DNA from: Virgibacillus profundi
GTDB lineage: Bacteria; Bacillota; Bacilli; Bacillales; Amphibacillaceae
NCBI RefSeq assembly: GCF_002287375.1
Contig: NZ_NPOA01000010.1
Coordinates: 62,001-126,000, forward strand
Direction: 5' to 3'
Length of the DNA stretch: 64,000 bases
This document shows positions 35,219-43,820 of the stretch, piece after piece (positions within the stretch are counted from its first letter, which is position 1; the number at the start of each line of letters is the position of its first letter). The translations under genes were made by a program, and so were the position numbers. Under the pieces are notes generated by a model. That model saw only the letters and a list, made by a program, of their open reading frames with translations, had not been told where the DNA came from and searched no databases.

Positions 35219-36595
35219 TTACTTCACTACCAATTCCTTCGTATTCTTACCCGGATGATGATCCAGTAATCGATCACCATGACCAAATAAACTGTCTCTT
35301 AGAGTAGTTCCTTCATATTCTTTTTGAACAAGGCCTCTTTCCTGTAAAATAGGAACAACATATTCAATGAAATCCTTAAATGTTCCCGGGGTGATGGCAT
35401 AAGCAATATTGAAGCCATCAACTCCAGCCTCGTTTACCCACTCTTCCAATGTATCAGCAATTTGTTCCGGTGATCCAACAGCATAAGCGCTCATGCCGCC
35501 AATCCCTACGAAGTTTTTGATCTCTTCAACTGTCCACTGCTTATCTGGATCAATTTTAGTAAAACCTTCAAGTGCAGAGCGAATCGAATCATTTTCTATA
35601 TAGCTGATAACCTGGTCCGGATCATACTCTGATAAATCAATTCCGGTCCAGCCCCCAAATAAAGCCAAAGCTCCTTCATGACTGATATGTTTTTTATAAT
35701 CATTATATTTTTCGATAGCCTCTTCTTCCGTCTTTCCAACGATTGGTGTAAGCATTGTGAGTATTTTTAGCTCGTCTTGCGATCTACCTATTTTCTCAAT
35801 ATCAGCCCGCAGCCGTCTAACTGTTTCTTTTGCGACGTTGATAGTTGGCGCACCGATAAACACAAGTTCAGCATTTTTCGCAGCAAAAGTGCGACCTTTT
35901 GTTGATGCCCCTGCTTGGAATAAAACCGGTGTTCGTTGTGGAGATGGTTCAGTCAGATGTGCACCGGGAACTTTAAAATATTTCCCTTCATGATGGATAT
36001 CATGCACTTTGTCCGGATCTGTGTAAATGCCATTTTCTTTATCCAGCTTAACAGCATCCTCCTCCCAGCTTTCTTCCCAGAGCTTATAGCAGACATCCAG
36101 GTATTCTGCTGCCAGGTCATAACGCTCATCATGTTTCAGTTGATCTTCCAGCCCCATATTAACTGCTGCACTTTTTAAATAAGAAGTGACAATATTCCAA
36201 CCTACACGCCCTTTTGTTAGATGATCCAATGTAGAGATCCGACGGGCAAATGGATATGGGTGTTCATGTGTGACAGAGGCTGTAACACCAAACCCCAGAT
36301 GCTTCGTTACTGCTGCCATTAAAGGAACTACCAATAACGGGTCATTTACCGGATACTGCGCCCCCTGCCGAACAGCTGCATCTCTTGAACCTTTGTATAC
36401 ATCATAAGTACCTAAAACATCGGCAATAAACACTGCGTCAAATCTTCCTTTTTCCAATAATTGAGCAAGCCGGGTCCAATATTCACTATCCTTGTATCGA
36501 TGGGATTCATCATCAGGATGTGTCCATAACCCGGGGGATTGATGCCCAGCACTATTCATATCAAATGCATTCAGATAAATTCTTTTTTTAGTCAA
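35219..36595 (-). CDS. FMN-dependent monooxygenase, NtaA/SnaA/DszA (LLM) family
   Basis: A 458-residue flavin monooxygenase. Family landmarks: KKRIYLNAFDMNSAGHQSPGLW start, GRFDAVFIADVLGTYD, DPLLVVPLMAAVTKHLGFGVTAS, HEHPYPFARRISTLDHLTKGRVGWNIVTSYL, VLFQAGASTKGRTFAAKNAE. These enzymes use FMNH2 supplied by a separate reductase to cleave C-S or C-N bonds of small organosulfur or chelator compounds. The FMN reductase gene lies 20 bp upstream, and the transcript begins with a SAM riboswitch. The operon therefore very likely releases sulfur from an organic compound when methionine/SAM is low. YxeK of B. subtilis, which acts on N-acetyl-S-(2-succino)cysteine, is one possible functional match. Confidence 0.88.
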   Translation of the reverse strand: MTKKRIYLNAFDMNSAGHQSPGLWTHPDDESHRYKDSEYWTRLAQLLEKGRFDAVFIADVLGTYDVYKGSRDAAVRQGAQYPVNDPLLVVPLMAAVTKHLGFGVTASVTHEHPYPFARRISTLDHLTKGRVGWNIVTSYLKSAAVNMGLEDQLKHDERYDLAAEYLDVCYKLWEESWEEDAVKLDKENGIYTDPDKVHDIHHEGKYFKVPGAHLTEPSPQRTPVLFQAGASTKGRTFAAKNAELVFIGAPTINVAKETVRRLRADIEKIGRSQDELKILTMLTPIVGKTEEEAIEKYNDYKKHISHEGALALFGGWTGIDLSEYDPDQVISYIENDSIRSALEGFTKIDPDKQWTVEEIKNFVGIGGMSAYAVGSPEQIADTLEEWVNEAGVDGFNIAYAITPGTFKDFIEYVVPILQERGLVQKEYEGTTLRDSLFGHGDRLLDHHPGKNTKELVVK

Positions 36596-36615
36596 AAGCT
36601 ATTCCTCCTTGATAT

Positions 36616-37167
36616 TTAGTAAGTTGACAAAGTTAGTGATCTCTGATTATTAACAAGTTCAATAAAATAATAAAGCTGTTTTTTGGTACGTTCTAAAATT
36701 GCATTATCAATGATCGGATTCGTTTGATATTTATCAATCTGGCTATCCAGAAAATATAACCCTTTTAAATTATGTCCCTTTAACGTTGCCAATAAGGGTT
36801 TTAGAGTATACTCCAATGCTAGTAAATGGGACATGCTTCCACCTGTCATTAAGGGAAGTACCGGAGTATGTTTTAGTACATCACGCGGTAAAACGTCAAG
36901 CAATGCTTTTAGCACACCGGAATAAGCACCTTTATATACCGGTGAGCCGACAATGACACCTTTTGCATTTTGGAGTAAATTTGCAATGTCTATAAATGCC
37001 GGACTGTCAAACCTTCCCTGGAACAGATCTTTATGCGGAACATCCTGAATAGAAATATGGGTGACCGAAAAATTCTCTTGTTTCAATAGTTTCCCCAAAT
37101 ACTTCAATACCTGCTCTGAGCGGGAATGTTCTGAGGGACTACCTGATAAAACTACGATTTCACTCAC
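36616..37167 (-). CDS. NADPH-dependent FMN reductase (SsuE-like)
   Basis: A 183-residue flavodoxin-fold reductase: VVLSGSPSEHSRSEQVLKYL phosphate loop, GVIVGSPVYKGAYSGVLKALLDVLPR (the hallmark of the SsuE/azoreductase group), and PVLPLMTGGSMSHLLALEYTLKPLL. It supplies reduced FMN to the monooxygenase encoded 20 bp downstream. This is the first gene after the SAM riboswitch (about 90 bp from terminator to start). Confidence 0.9.
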   Translation of the reverse strand: MSEIVVLSGSPSEHSRSEQVLKYLGKLLKQENFSVTHISIQDVPHKDLFQGRFDSPAFIDIANLLQNAKGVIVGSPVYKGAYSGVLKALLDVLPRDVLKHTPVLPLMTGGSMSHLLALEYTLKPLLATLKGHNLKGLYFLDSQIDKYQTNPIIDNAILERTKKQLYYFIELVNNQRSLTLSTY

Positions 37168-37257
37168 ATAATCATCCTTCCATTTTCTTTATTTCGCATA
37201 ACGCTTCAAGCCTTTTACGAAACTAATCTATACTGAAATACTGCTTCAGAAATATTA

Positions 37258-37462
37258 AAAACCCCCTTTTCTGTTTGAGAAAAGAGGGTTGCATTTACAT
37301 TTCCGCTCTTATCTCCCAAGAATCACTCTTGGTTGGAATTAGCACCTTTCTGACAGCAGTCAGAGGTTGCTGAAGCTTCACAGGGCCAAATCCCTCAGCT
37401 TCTCTTGATAAGAATATTTAATTATTACCGTATATTGTATTCTAATTAATCCGATAAATCAA
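37258..37462 (-). promoter_or_regulatory. SAM riboswitch (S-box) with promoter and terminator
   Basis: Minus-strand leader of the FMN reductase/monooxygenase operon. Promoter: TTGATT (37457-37462) and TACAAT (37434-37439), 17-bp spacer. Aptamer at about 37306-37414: CTTATCAAGAGAAGC, GAGGGA, GGCCC, GAAGCTTCAGCAACC, AAGGTGCTAATTCC and closing GATAAG, all standard S-box segments. The terminator at 37258-37292 (AACCCTCTTTTC / GAAAAGGGGGTT then TTTTT) ends about 90 bp before the gene. Low SAM should allow read-through. Confidence 0.95.
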
Positions 37463-37507
37463 GTATGAATTTAATTTTAACTAAAAATAAACCTTCTTCA
37501 TTCATCT

Positions 37508-37539
37508 AAAAAGAAGTCAACCCATATTTGGACTGACCT
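37508..37539 (-). terminator. Terminator after putP
   Basis: Minus strand GTCAGTCC / GGGTTGAC stem with a CTTTTT run, 25 bp after the putP stop codon. Confidence 0.65.
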
Positions 37540-37563
37540 CTCGTGTAAGTTAACCATATCACC

Positions 37564-39048
37564 TTATTTATTTTCGTTTTCAACGATCTTAAGTGTTTCG
37601 TCAAATTCACGATCCACTTCAGCATTTGGTTTATATGTCATCAGACTGACAACAACTGTGATAATCAGGTTTAATGCGAAACCTGGAACAATCTCATACA
37701 ATACCCCGGATAGTGCTGTGTTGCCCCAGACAAATACAGTTATTGCCCCTACTACCATACCGGATAGTGCACCAATACCTGTAATTTTCCTCCAGTAAAT
37801 GGATAGTAAAATAATCGGTCCAAATGATGCACCAAATCCTGCCCAGGCAAATGCAACTAATCCAAGGATGGTATCATTTTGCTGCCATGCGAAGATCATT
37901 GCAACAATGGAGACAACCAATACCGCAATCCGCCCTAATGTAACATATCTTTCTTCAGTTGCTTTTGCATTAAATAAATCCTTATAAATATCCTCCACCA
38001 ATGCGGAAGAAGTAACAAGCAATTGTGAGGATATTGTACTCATAATCGCTGCAAGTACCGCTGCAAGCAGAATTCCAGCTATGAAAGGATGGAAAATAAC
38101 CTGACCCAAATCAATAAAGATTGCTTCCGGATCTGTCAGAGAAGCACTTGGATTTTGTTGGAAATAAGCAATCCCGATTAATGCTGTAAATGTTGCACCG
38201 ATAAGACTCAGTATCATCCAGCCAATCCCAATTCGTCTTGCTGATTTAGTTTCCTTAACTGACTTAATCGCCATAAAACGTACAATAATATGTGGCTGAC
38301 CAAAATAACCAAGACCCCAGGCCAGGTTGGAAATAACACCCGCAGCTGTCGCAGTAGCGAATAAGCTGAGCATATTTGGATCCACCTGACGAATAGATTC
38401 AAACGTTTCAGCAGGGCCACCTGTGAGAAAGATACCAAATGTTGGTATAAGAATCAGTGCTAAGAACATAATCAGACCTTGTACAAAGTCTGTATAGCTA
38501 ACTGCTAGAAAACCTCCAAAAAGCGTATATGCAATAACAACCGCAGAACAGATTAACAAACCTGTATGATAGTTAAGTCCGAAAGAGCTCTCGAAGAATA
38601 TACCACCTGCAACCATTCCGGAAGAAACATAGAATGTGAAATATACTAAAATGATAACACCAGATACGATCCTTAGTATTCTTGAGTTTTCCTTCAGTCT
38701 GTTGTCCAAAAAGCTCGGTATCGTAATCGAATCATTAGACACTTGCGTATATGCACGAAGACGTGGTGCAACAAATAACCAGTTTAAGTAAGCACCGACA
38801 GTTAACCCAATAGCAATCCATACTTCCACAAGTCCCGATAAGTAAATTGCACCAGGAAGCCCCATTAAGAGCCAACCTGACATGTCCGATGCCCCTGCAC
38901 TTAACGCTGTAACTGCAGGACCAAGTGAGCGTCCGCCAAGCATATAATCTGACAAGTTACTTGTTCGTTTATATGCATACCACCCAATCAATAACATCCC
39001 AATCATGTAAATAATAATGGATATAAGCTGATAAATATCTCCCGACAT
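37564..39048 (-). CDS. putP: Sodium/proline symporter
   Basis: A 494-residue SSS-family carrier with 13 membrane helices. DYMLGGRSLGPAVTALSAGASDMSGWLLMGLPGAIY is the sodium- and proline-binding segment of PutP, followed by WLFVAPRLRAYT and the SSF signature region GGFLAVSYTDFVQG. It imports proline with sodium, either as carbon/nitrogen source or as osmolyte. It is the last gene of putC-putB-putP, 161 bp after putB; in that gap an AGGGATAG / CTATCCCT inverted repeat (39152-39196) could act as a processing or attenuation hairpin. Confidence 0.93.
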   Translation of the reverse strand: MSGDIYQLISIIIYMIGMLLIGWYAYKRTSNLSDYMLGGRSLGPAVTALSAGASDMSGWLLMGLPGAIYLSGLVEVWIAIGLTVGAYLNWLFVAPRLRAYTQVSNDSITIPSFLDNRLKENSRILRIVSGVIILVYFTFYVSSGMVAGGIFFESSFGLNYHTGLLICSAVVIAYTLFGGFLAVSYTDFVQGLIMFLALILIPTFGIFLTGGPAETFESIRQVDPNMLSLFATATAAGVISNLAWGLGYFGQPHIIVRFMAIKSVKETKSARRIGIGWMILSLIGATFTALIGIAYFQQNPSASLTDPEAIFIDLGQVIFHPFIAGILLAAVLAAIMSTISSQLLVTSSALVEDIYKDLFNAKATEERYVTLGRIAVLVVSIVAMIFAWQQNDTILGLVAFAWAGFGASFGPIILLSIYWRKITGIGALSGMVVGAITVFVWGNTALSGVLYEIVPGFALNLIITVVVSLMTYKPNAEVDREFDETLKIVENENK

Positions 39049-39209
39049 ACTAACACCCCTTTAAAGTAATTTTTTTACCCCTTGTTTAAAAACTGTGAAT
39101 CTTCTGAAATCTAAAATTATAAAAAACCTCTGTTTCTTTTCATCTATATTATAGGGATAGGAAGGAAATATGTCTTTGTTTTTCATTTCTATCCCTTTAT
39201 GATAACTTA

Positions 39210-40217
39210 TTAACTTTTCTTCTTTTTATTACATATACTTAACAATCCAATTGCTGAAATTGCAAGTGCACCAACTGCGATTGGTCTTTTCTTAAGTTTA
39301 TTTTCTTTTGTATAAAGGACATCCTTAAGAATCAGATTCATATTTTGCGGCCGTTCAGCCAGTCTGCGCATAAAATAGCCAAACCAGTCATCTCCAAAAG
39401 GAATATACGTACAGAAATTGTACCCTTCCTCTTTCAGGCTATAATGCATCTCTGTTCGAAAACCATACAGCATCTGAAATTCAAAATTATCTCTGCTGAT
39501 TTTATTTCCCTCGATAAATTGCTTCAGTTCATTGATAATATGATGGTCATGTGTAGCAATGGAAGTAAACGTATCCTTAAGCAGGCGCTTTTTCGCCATT
39601 TCAATAAAATTACGATCAATATCGTCTTTGGACTGATAGGCTACAGCTTCACTTTCTTTATAAGCACCCTTAACCAAACGAATTCTGACATCTTTTAGTT
39701 GTTCAAGATCTTCCGCTACACGATAAAGATAGGACTGAATAACTGTACCAACATTACTGTATTCTTTTAGAACTGTATGGAGTACATCCAGCGTTTTTTC
39801 ATAATGAATATATTTTTCCATATCAATATTAATGAAAATATCATATTCAGACGCTTTGTCCAGAATCTCTTTCATATTTTCAATACAAAATTCTATGTCG
39901 ATATCAAGACCAAGCTGCGTTAATTTTAACGAAATATGACAATCCAGATTTTCATGATGGATTATGTCCAGAATCTGGATAATATCATCTTTTGCCATGG
40001 TAGCTTCTGATTTATCTGCTACAAATTCACCAAGGTTATCAAGTGTTGCACTGATACCCTCCTGGTTCAGCTCTTTCACAATTTCTGTAACGCTTTCAAT
40101 ATTCGTACCGGCAACAAACTTTTCAGCACCCAGTCGAAATCCCCATTTTTTTGCATGTTTATTTAAGATTTTATTATTTGATAAACCGATGAAGAAATCT
40201 CTTGTAAGATTGGCCAT
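39210..40217 (-). CDS. putB: Proline dehydrogenase
   Basis: A 335-residue FAD-dependent proline dehydrogenase of the short, monofunctional type: ATLDNLGEFV, CHISLKLTQLGLDID, FINIDMEKY, VRIRLVKGAYKE, ATHDHHII, FEFQMLYGFR and YIPFGDDWFGYFMRRLAERP are all family segments lining the FAD and proline site. It oxidises proline to pyrroline-5-carboxylate. About 30 residues extend past the family's usual end and form a membrane helix with a lysine tail (RPIAVGALAISAIGLLSICNKKKK), so it may be membrane-attached for electron transfer to quinone. GGAGC precedes the ATG. A MITE separates it from putC. Confidence 0.92.
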   Translation of the reverse strand: MANLTRDFFIGLSNNKILNKHAKKWGFRLGAEKFVAGTNIESVTEIVKELNQEGISATLDNLGEFVADKSEATMAKDDIIQILDIIHHENLDCHISLKLTQLGLDIDIEFCIENMKEILDKASEYDIFINIDMEKYIHYEKTLDVLHTVLKEYSNVGTVIQSYLYRVAEDLEQLKDVRIRLVKGAYKESEAVAYQSKDDIDRNFIEMAKKRLLKDTFTSIATHDHHIINELKQFIEGNKISRDNFEFQMLYGFRTEMHYSLKEEGYNFCTYIPFGDDWFGYFMRRLAERPQNMNLILKDVLYTKENKLKKRPIAVGALAISAIGLLSICNKKKKS

Positions 40218-40296
40218 GTTAATAGCTCCTTTAACTATGTGTTTTATACAGTTTATCGTCTGTCTCTAAAAACACATTCACTGTTTTATTAATAGA

Positions 40297-40489
40297 GGAT
40301 GTTCAAAAAGTCCGGCAAAAATGACACATCGAATTTCTTCGTTGGCTTGCTATTCCGCTGCTCACGTATTAACTGCATACGTTCCGCTCCTTGGAAAAGA
40401 AAATCACTTTTCCTGCGTGCAAGATCGTCTGCTCATAGCTGCGCCGCCTCGAACTTCTCGGTCCTTTTTATCCTCCTTTTTGAACACGC
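40297..40489. mobile_element. 193-bp MITE inserted between putC and putB
   Basis: The ends GGATGTTCAAAAAG and (complement of the right end) GCGTGTTCAAAAAG form 14-bp terminal inverted repeats, 12 identical, including a perfect TGTTCAAAAAG. The element is flanked on both sides by the same 9-bp sequence ATTAATAGA (40288-40296 and 40490-40498), a target-site duplication. It encodes no transposase. A related transposase family is not identified here. Confidence 0.9.
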
Positions 40490-40540
40490 ATTAATAGATA
40501 ATCTGCGGCAGGCTAAATAACTGCCGCAAATTAATACAAA

Positions 40541-42088
40541 CTAGAACATTTCAGATACTGTTTTAGCTTCAAGGAAATGTTGCAAATAATCCGGTCCGCC
40601 GGCTTTAGAATCCGTACCTGACATTTTAAATCCTCCAAATGGATGATAACCAACTATTGCAGCAGTACATCCACGGTTGAAATAAAGGTTGCCGACATGG
40701 AAGTCATATCTTGCGCGGTTCAAATGTTCACGATTATTTGAAATAACTGCACCTGTTAAACCATATTCCGTATTATTGGCAATCTCCAGTAATTCGTCAA
40801 AATCAGCAGCTTTAGCAAACGCAACAACCGGCCCGAATATTTCCTCCTGCATGATTCTCGCTTTTGGATCTAAATCTTTAAAGATGGTTGGATAAACAAA
40901 ATAACCATTTGAATCATCGGTTTCTCCACCGTAGGCAAGTTCCCCTTCATCTTTTCCGATTTCAATATAATCTTTGATCTTATCAAATTGTTTTTGGTTA
41001 ACAACAGCAGCCATATAAACATTTTCTTCAGATGGGTTTCCTACTGTTAGTTCTTTCGTTAGTTTAATAGATTTCTCCAGCACTTCATCATAAACATCCT
41101 GATGAATAATTGCTCTTGAACAAGCAGAACATTTCTGACCGGAGAAACCGAATGCAGAATTTACAATGGCATCTGCTGCAAGATCAAGATCTGCATCCTT
41201 ATCCACAATGATTGTGTCTTTACCACCCATTTCTGCTACGACACGCTTAAGAAATTGCTGGCCCTCCTGGACTTTTGCTGCACGTTCCATAATACGTGTT
41301 CCAGTTGCACGTGAACCTGTAAAGTTGATAAAGTGTGTATCCTTATGATCAACAAGATAATCACCAATTTCAGCAGGGTCACCAGGAACAAAATTCAGTA
41401 CTCCTTTAGGTAATCCTGCTTCTTCAAATACCTCCATCAGCTTATAGGCAATAACTGGTGTGTTCTCCGATGGCTTTAGGAGCACAGGGTTTCCAGCTAC
41501 GATTGGTGCAGCTACTGTTCCACATACAATTGCAAATGCGAAGTTCCATGGTGGAATTGTTACACCAGGACCCATTGGCTGATAAAAATAGGAATTATGC
41601 TCATTTGGACGATCATTTAATGCTTTTCCTTTACCAAGTTCCACCATCTGGCGAGCATAGTATTCAAGGAAATCTATCCCTTCTGCCGTATCACCATCTG
41701 CCTGATCCCACGGTTTACCTGCATCATATACGAGCCATGCAGAAAACTCATGCTTACGGCGGCGTACAATTGCGGCAGCTCTGTGAAGAACATCCACACG
41801 TTCTTTTGCTGTCCATTCTCTCCATGTTTTAAATGCTGTCAATGCAGCGTCCATCGCCTGATCCACATGTTCTTTTGTTGCTTTAGATACTTTCCCTACT
41901 ATCTGATCTTTACTGGAAGGGTTATTAGATACAAGTTTGTCATCTGTATAGATTTTTTCACCATTGATAACCAGTGGATATTCCTTGCCTAATTCGCCCT
42001 TCACCAGGTTTAAGGCAGCTTCAAAATCTGCACTATTTTTTTCGTCTGTAAAATCTGTAAACGGTTCATGTTTGAAAGGTAAAACCAA
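40541..42088 (-). CDS. putC: 1-pyrroline-5-carboxylate dehydrogenase
   Basis: A 515-residue aldehyde dehydrogenase of the P5CDH/RocA group: [37 protein letters not shown] (NAD site), [11 protein letters not shown], the general base in [14 protein letters not shown] and the catalytic cysteine in [28 protein letters not shown] near the end. It oxidises glutamate semialdehyde to glutamate, the second step of proline use. It is the first gene of the put operon and has its own sigma-54 promoter at 42173-42189. B. subtilis has both putC and rocA; the neighbours decide for putC here. Confidence 0.93.
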   Translation of the reverse strand: MVLPFKHEPFTDFTDEKNSADFEAALNLVKGELGKEYPLVINGEKIYTDDKLVSNNPSSKDQIVGKVSKATKEHVDQAMDAALTAFKTWREWTAKERVDVLHRAAAIVRRRKHEFSAWLVYDAGKPWDQADGDTAEGIDFLEYYARQMVELGKGKALNDRPNEHNSYFYQPMGPGVTIPPWNFAFAIVCGTVAAPIVAGNPVLLKPSENTPVIAYKLMEVFEEAGLPKGVLNFVPGDPAEIGDYLVDHKDTHFINFTGSRATGTRIMERAAKVQEGQQFLKRVVAEMGGKDTIIVDKDADLDLAADAIVNSAFGFSGQKCSACSRAIIHQDVYDEVLEKSIKLTKELTVGNPSEENVYMAAVVNQKQFDKIKDYIEIGKDEGELAYGGETDDSNGYFVYPTIFKDLDPKARIMQEEIFGPVVAFAKAADFDELLEIANNTEYGLTGAVISNNREHLNRARYDFHVGNLYFNRGCTAAIVGYHPFGGFKMSGTDSKAGGPDYLQHFLEAKTVSEMF

Positions 42089-42172
42089 ATTAAAAACCTC
42101 CTGTATTTTATTACTTCTTGAAAAATGAAAAAGTTTATAATATAGTTCCTTTATTCACTTCACTCATTATAT

Positions 42173-42189
42173 AGCAAAATACATGCCAA
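42173..42189 (-). promoter_or_regulatory. Sigma-54 (SigL) -24/-12 promoter for the put operon
   Basis: Minus strand TTGGCATGTATTTTGCT: the GG and GC doublets have the exact 10-bp spacing of the consensus TTGGCAC-N5-TTGCA. It lies 85 bp before putC, and the divergent gene encodes a sigma-54 activator. Confidence 0.85.
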
Positions 42190-42199
42190 CTTTTCCCGA

Positions 42200-42327
42200 T
42201 ACATTTACTTTTCAATGTAAACGCTTACTGTTGAAGGGTTAAAAAAATTATTATATACAAATTATTACTCATTCCTTGTAAAAATTAGTATGATTTGTTT
42301 ACACAATTGTAAATAAATTGTACAATT
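42200..42327. promoter_or_regulatory. Palindromes in the putC/activator intergenic region
   Basis: Three inverted repeats: TACATT-N8-AATGTA (42200-42219), TTTACA-CAAT-TGTAAA (42298-42313, perfect) and AATTGTACAATT (42316-42327, perfect). The last two are 110-150 bp upstream of the sigma-54 promoter, the usual distance for an enhancer site, and 30-60 bp before the activator gene, suggesting autoregulation as well. Binding is inferred. Confidence 0.55.
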
Positions 42328-42357
42328 ATGTAAATAGTCACTTTACAATTAAATGAG

Positions 42358-43746
42358 GTGAATCCAATGTCCCGTGACATATTGTCATATTTAAATACGG
42401 TCCTTGCCGCAGAAGATGATGCGATAACTATTATTAATAATAATAAGGAAGTCCTTTTTTGGAATGAGGCCAGTGTAAAAACATACAATATAAGTCAGTC
42501 AGATATTGCCTATCAAAAAATCACAAATTACTTTAACAGTGATGATTTAATGGTTTTAGAAGTATTGGAAACGAAGAAACCTGTAAACAACATCTATCAT
42601 CGACCACGCAAAGATAAACATGTAGTAATAAATGCTGCCCCTGTATTTAATGAGGAGAATCAAATCATTGGAGCAGTATCTGTCGAAAGAGATATCACTC
42701 AAATTGTAAAACTGAATGATAATCTTGAAACAACCTCTGCCGAATTGAATGAATTAAGGCAAAAGATATATGCAAATGAATCAGAGACGCCCTTTTCGGC
42801 AATACGAGGAAAAAGCCATCAGTTACAAAAGACCATACAAATTGCACTTAAAGCTGCAAAAACAGAAGCAACTACATTAATTCTTGGTGAAAGTGGGACA
42901 GGCAAAGAAATTTGCGCAAGAGCGATCCATGACGCAAGTCCCCGAAAAGACGACCCTTTTATACCAGTAAACTGTGGAGCAATTCCGGCTCCTTTATTCG
43001 AAAGTGAACTTTTCGGATATGAGGGTGGATCATTCACAGGTGCAGATAGAAACGGAAAAGCAGGAAAGATTGAAATGGCTGATGGTGGTACTTTGTTTTT
43101 GGACGAAGTCGGTGAACTCCCTTTGGAAATGCAGGTTAAGCTGCTCCGTGTTCTACAGGAGAAAAGCATTTACCGAATTGGTGATTCTACAGGGAGAGAT
43201 GTTAATGTACGTTTTATCGCTGCTACCAATCAAAATCTTGAACAGCTTATGGAAGAAAAGAAATTCAGATCGGATTTATTTTATCGGTTAAATGTTATTC
43301 AAGTAACGATGCCACCATTAAGACAGCGAATTGATGATATTCATGAACTGACAGACCTATTTCTTAAACAATTTGCTGCCAAATACCAGGTACCAATTCC
43401 AGAATTTAAACAGGATGCATTTCATTTGCTGCTTCAGTACAACTGGCCGGGTAATGTCAGGGAATTACGAAATTTAATGGAACGAATTATTATACTTTCT
43501 GAAAAGCCTATACTCAGCAAGCGGGATCTTTTAACTTATTTTCCAAGTGTTTCCGAAGATCTGAGTACATCGGAAGGTGTAAAAAAACCATCATTATCAA
43601 ATGAAAAAGAAAATATAGAAAAACAACTAATCGAGGAAACGCTTAAACAAACAAATGGAAATAAATCTGATGCAGCCCGAAGGTTAGGTATTTCCAGGGT
43701 AACAATCTATAGCAAAATGAAAAAGTATGGAATTGAAAACCAGTAG
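42358..43746 (+). CDS. PAS-domain sigma-54-dependent transcriptional activator
   Basis: A 462-residue enhancer-binding protein: PAS sensor (about 10-115), linker coiled coil (115-140), AAA+ domain (about 143-375) with Walker A GESGTGKE (174-181), loop 1 GSFTGA (221-226), Walker [11 protein letters not shown] (240-249), and a Fis-type helix-turn-helix at the C-terminus ([26 protein letters not shown]). Loop 1 is GSFTGA rather than the commoner GAFTGA. It should remodel SigL holoenzyme at the put promoter opposite it, sensing proline or a derivative through PAS. It resembles RocR-type activators. In B. subtilis put is controlled instead by the unrelated PutR. GAGGTG precedes the ATG. Confidence 0.9.
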   Translation: MNPMSRDILSYLNTVLAAEDDAITIINNNKEVLFWNEASVKTYNISQSDIAYQKITNYFNSDDLMVLEVLETKKPVNNIYHRPRKDKHVVINAAPVFNEENQIIGAVSVERDITQIVKLNDNLETTSAELNELRQKIYANESETPFSAIRGKSHQLQKTIQIALKAAKTEATTLILGESGTGKEICARAIHDASPRKDDPFIPVNCGAIPAPLFESELFGYEGGSFTGADRNGKAGKIEMADGGTLFLDEVGELPLEMQVKLLRVLQEKSIYRIGDSTGRDVNVRFIAATNQNLEQLMEEKKFRSDLFYRLNVIQVTMPPLRQRIDDIHELTDLFLKQFAAKYQVPIPEFKQDAFHLLLQYNWPGNVRELRNLMERIIILSEKPILSKRDLLTYFPSVSEDLSTSEGVKKPSLSNEKENIEKQLIEETLKQTNGNKSDAARRLGISRVTIYSKMKKYGIENQ

Positions 43747-43778
43747 GCTGCAACAATCTGATTTTGTTTTTTTTACCA

Positions 43779-43813
43779 TAAAAAGTGCTCCGCAAAAACG
43801 GAGCACTTTTTCT
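43779..43813. terminator. Bidirectional terminator between activator and UPF0182 gene
   Basis: AAAAAGTGCTCCG-CAAAAA-CGGAGCACTTTTT; perfect 13-bp stem between convergent genes. Confidence 0.93.
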
Positions 43814-43820
43814 AATTTAC

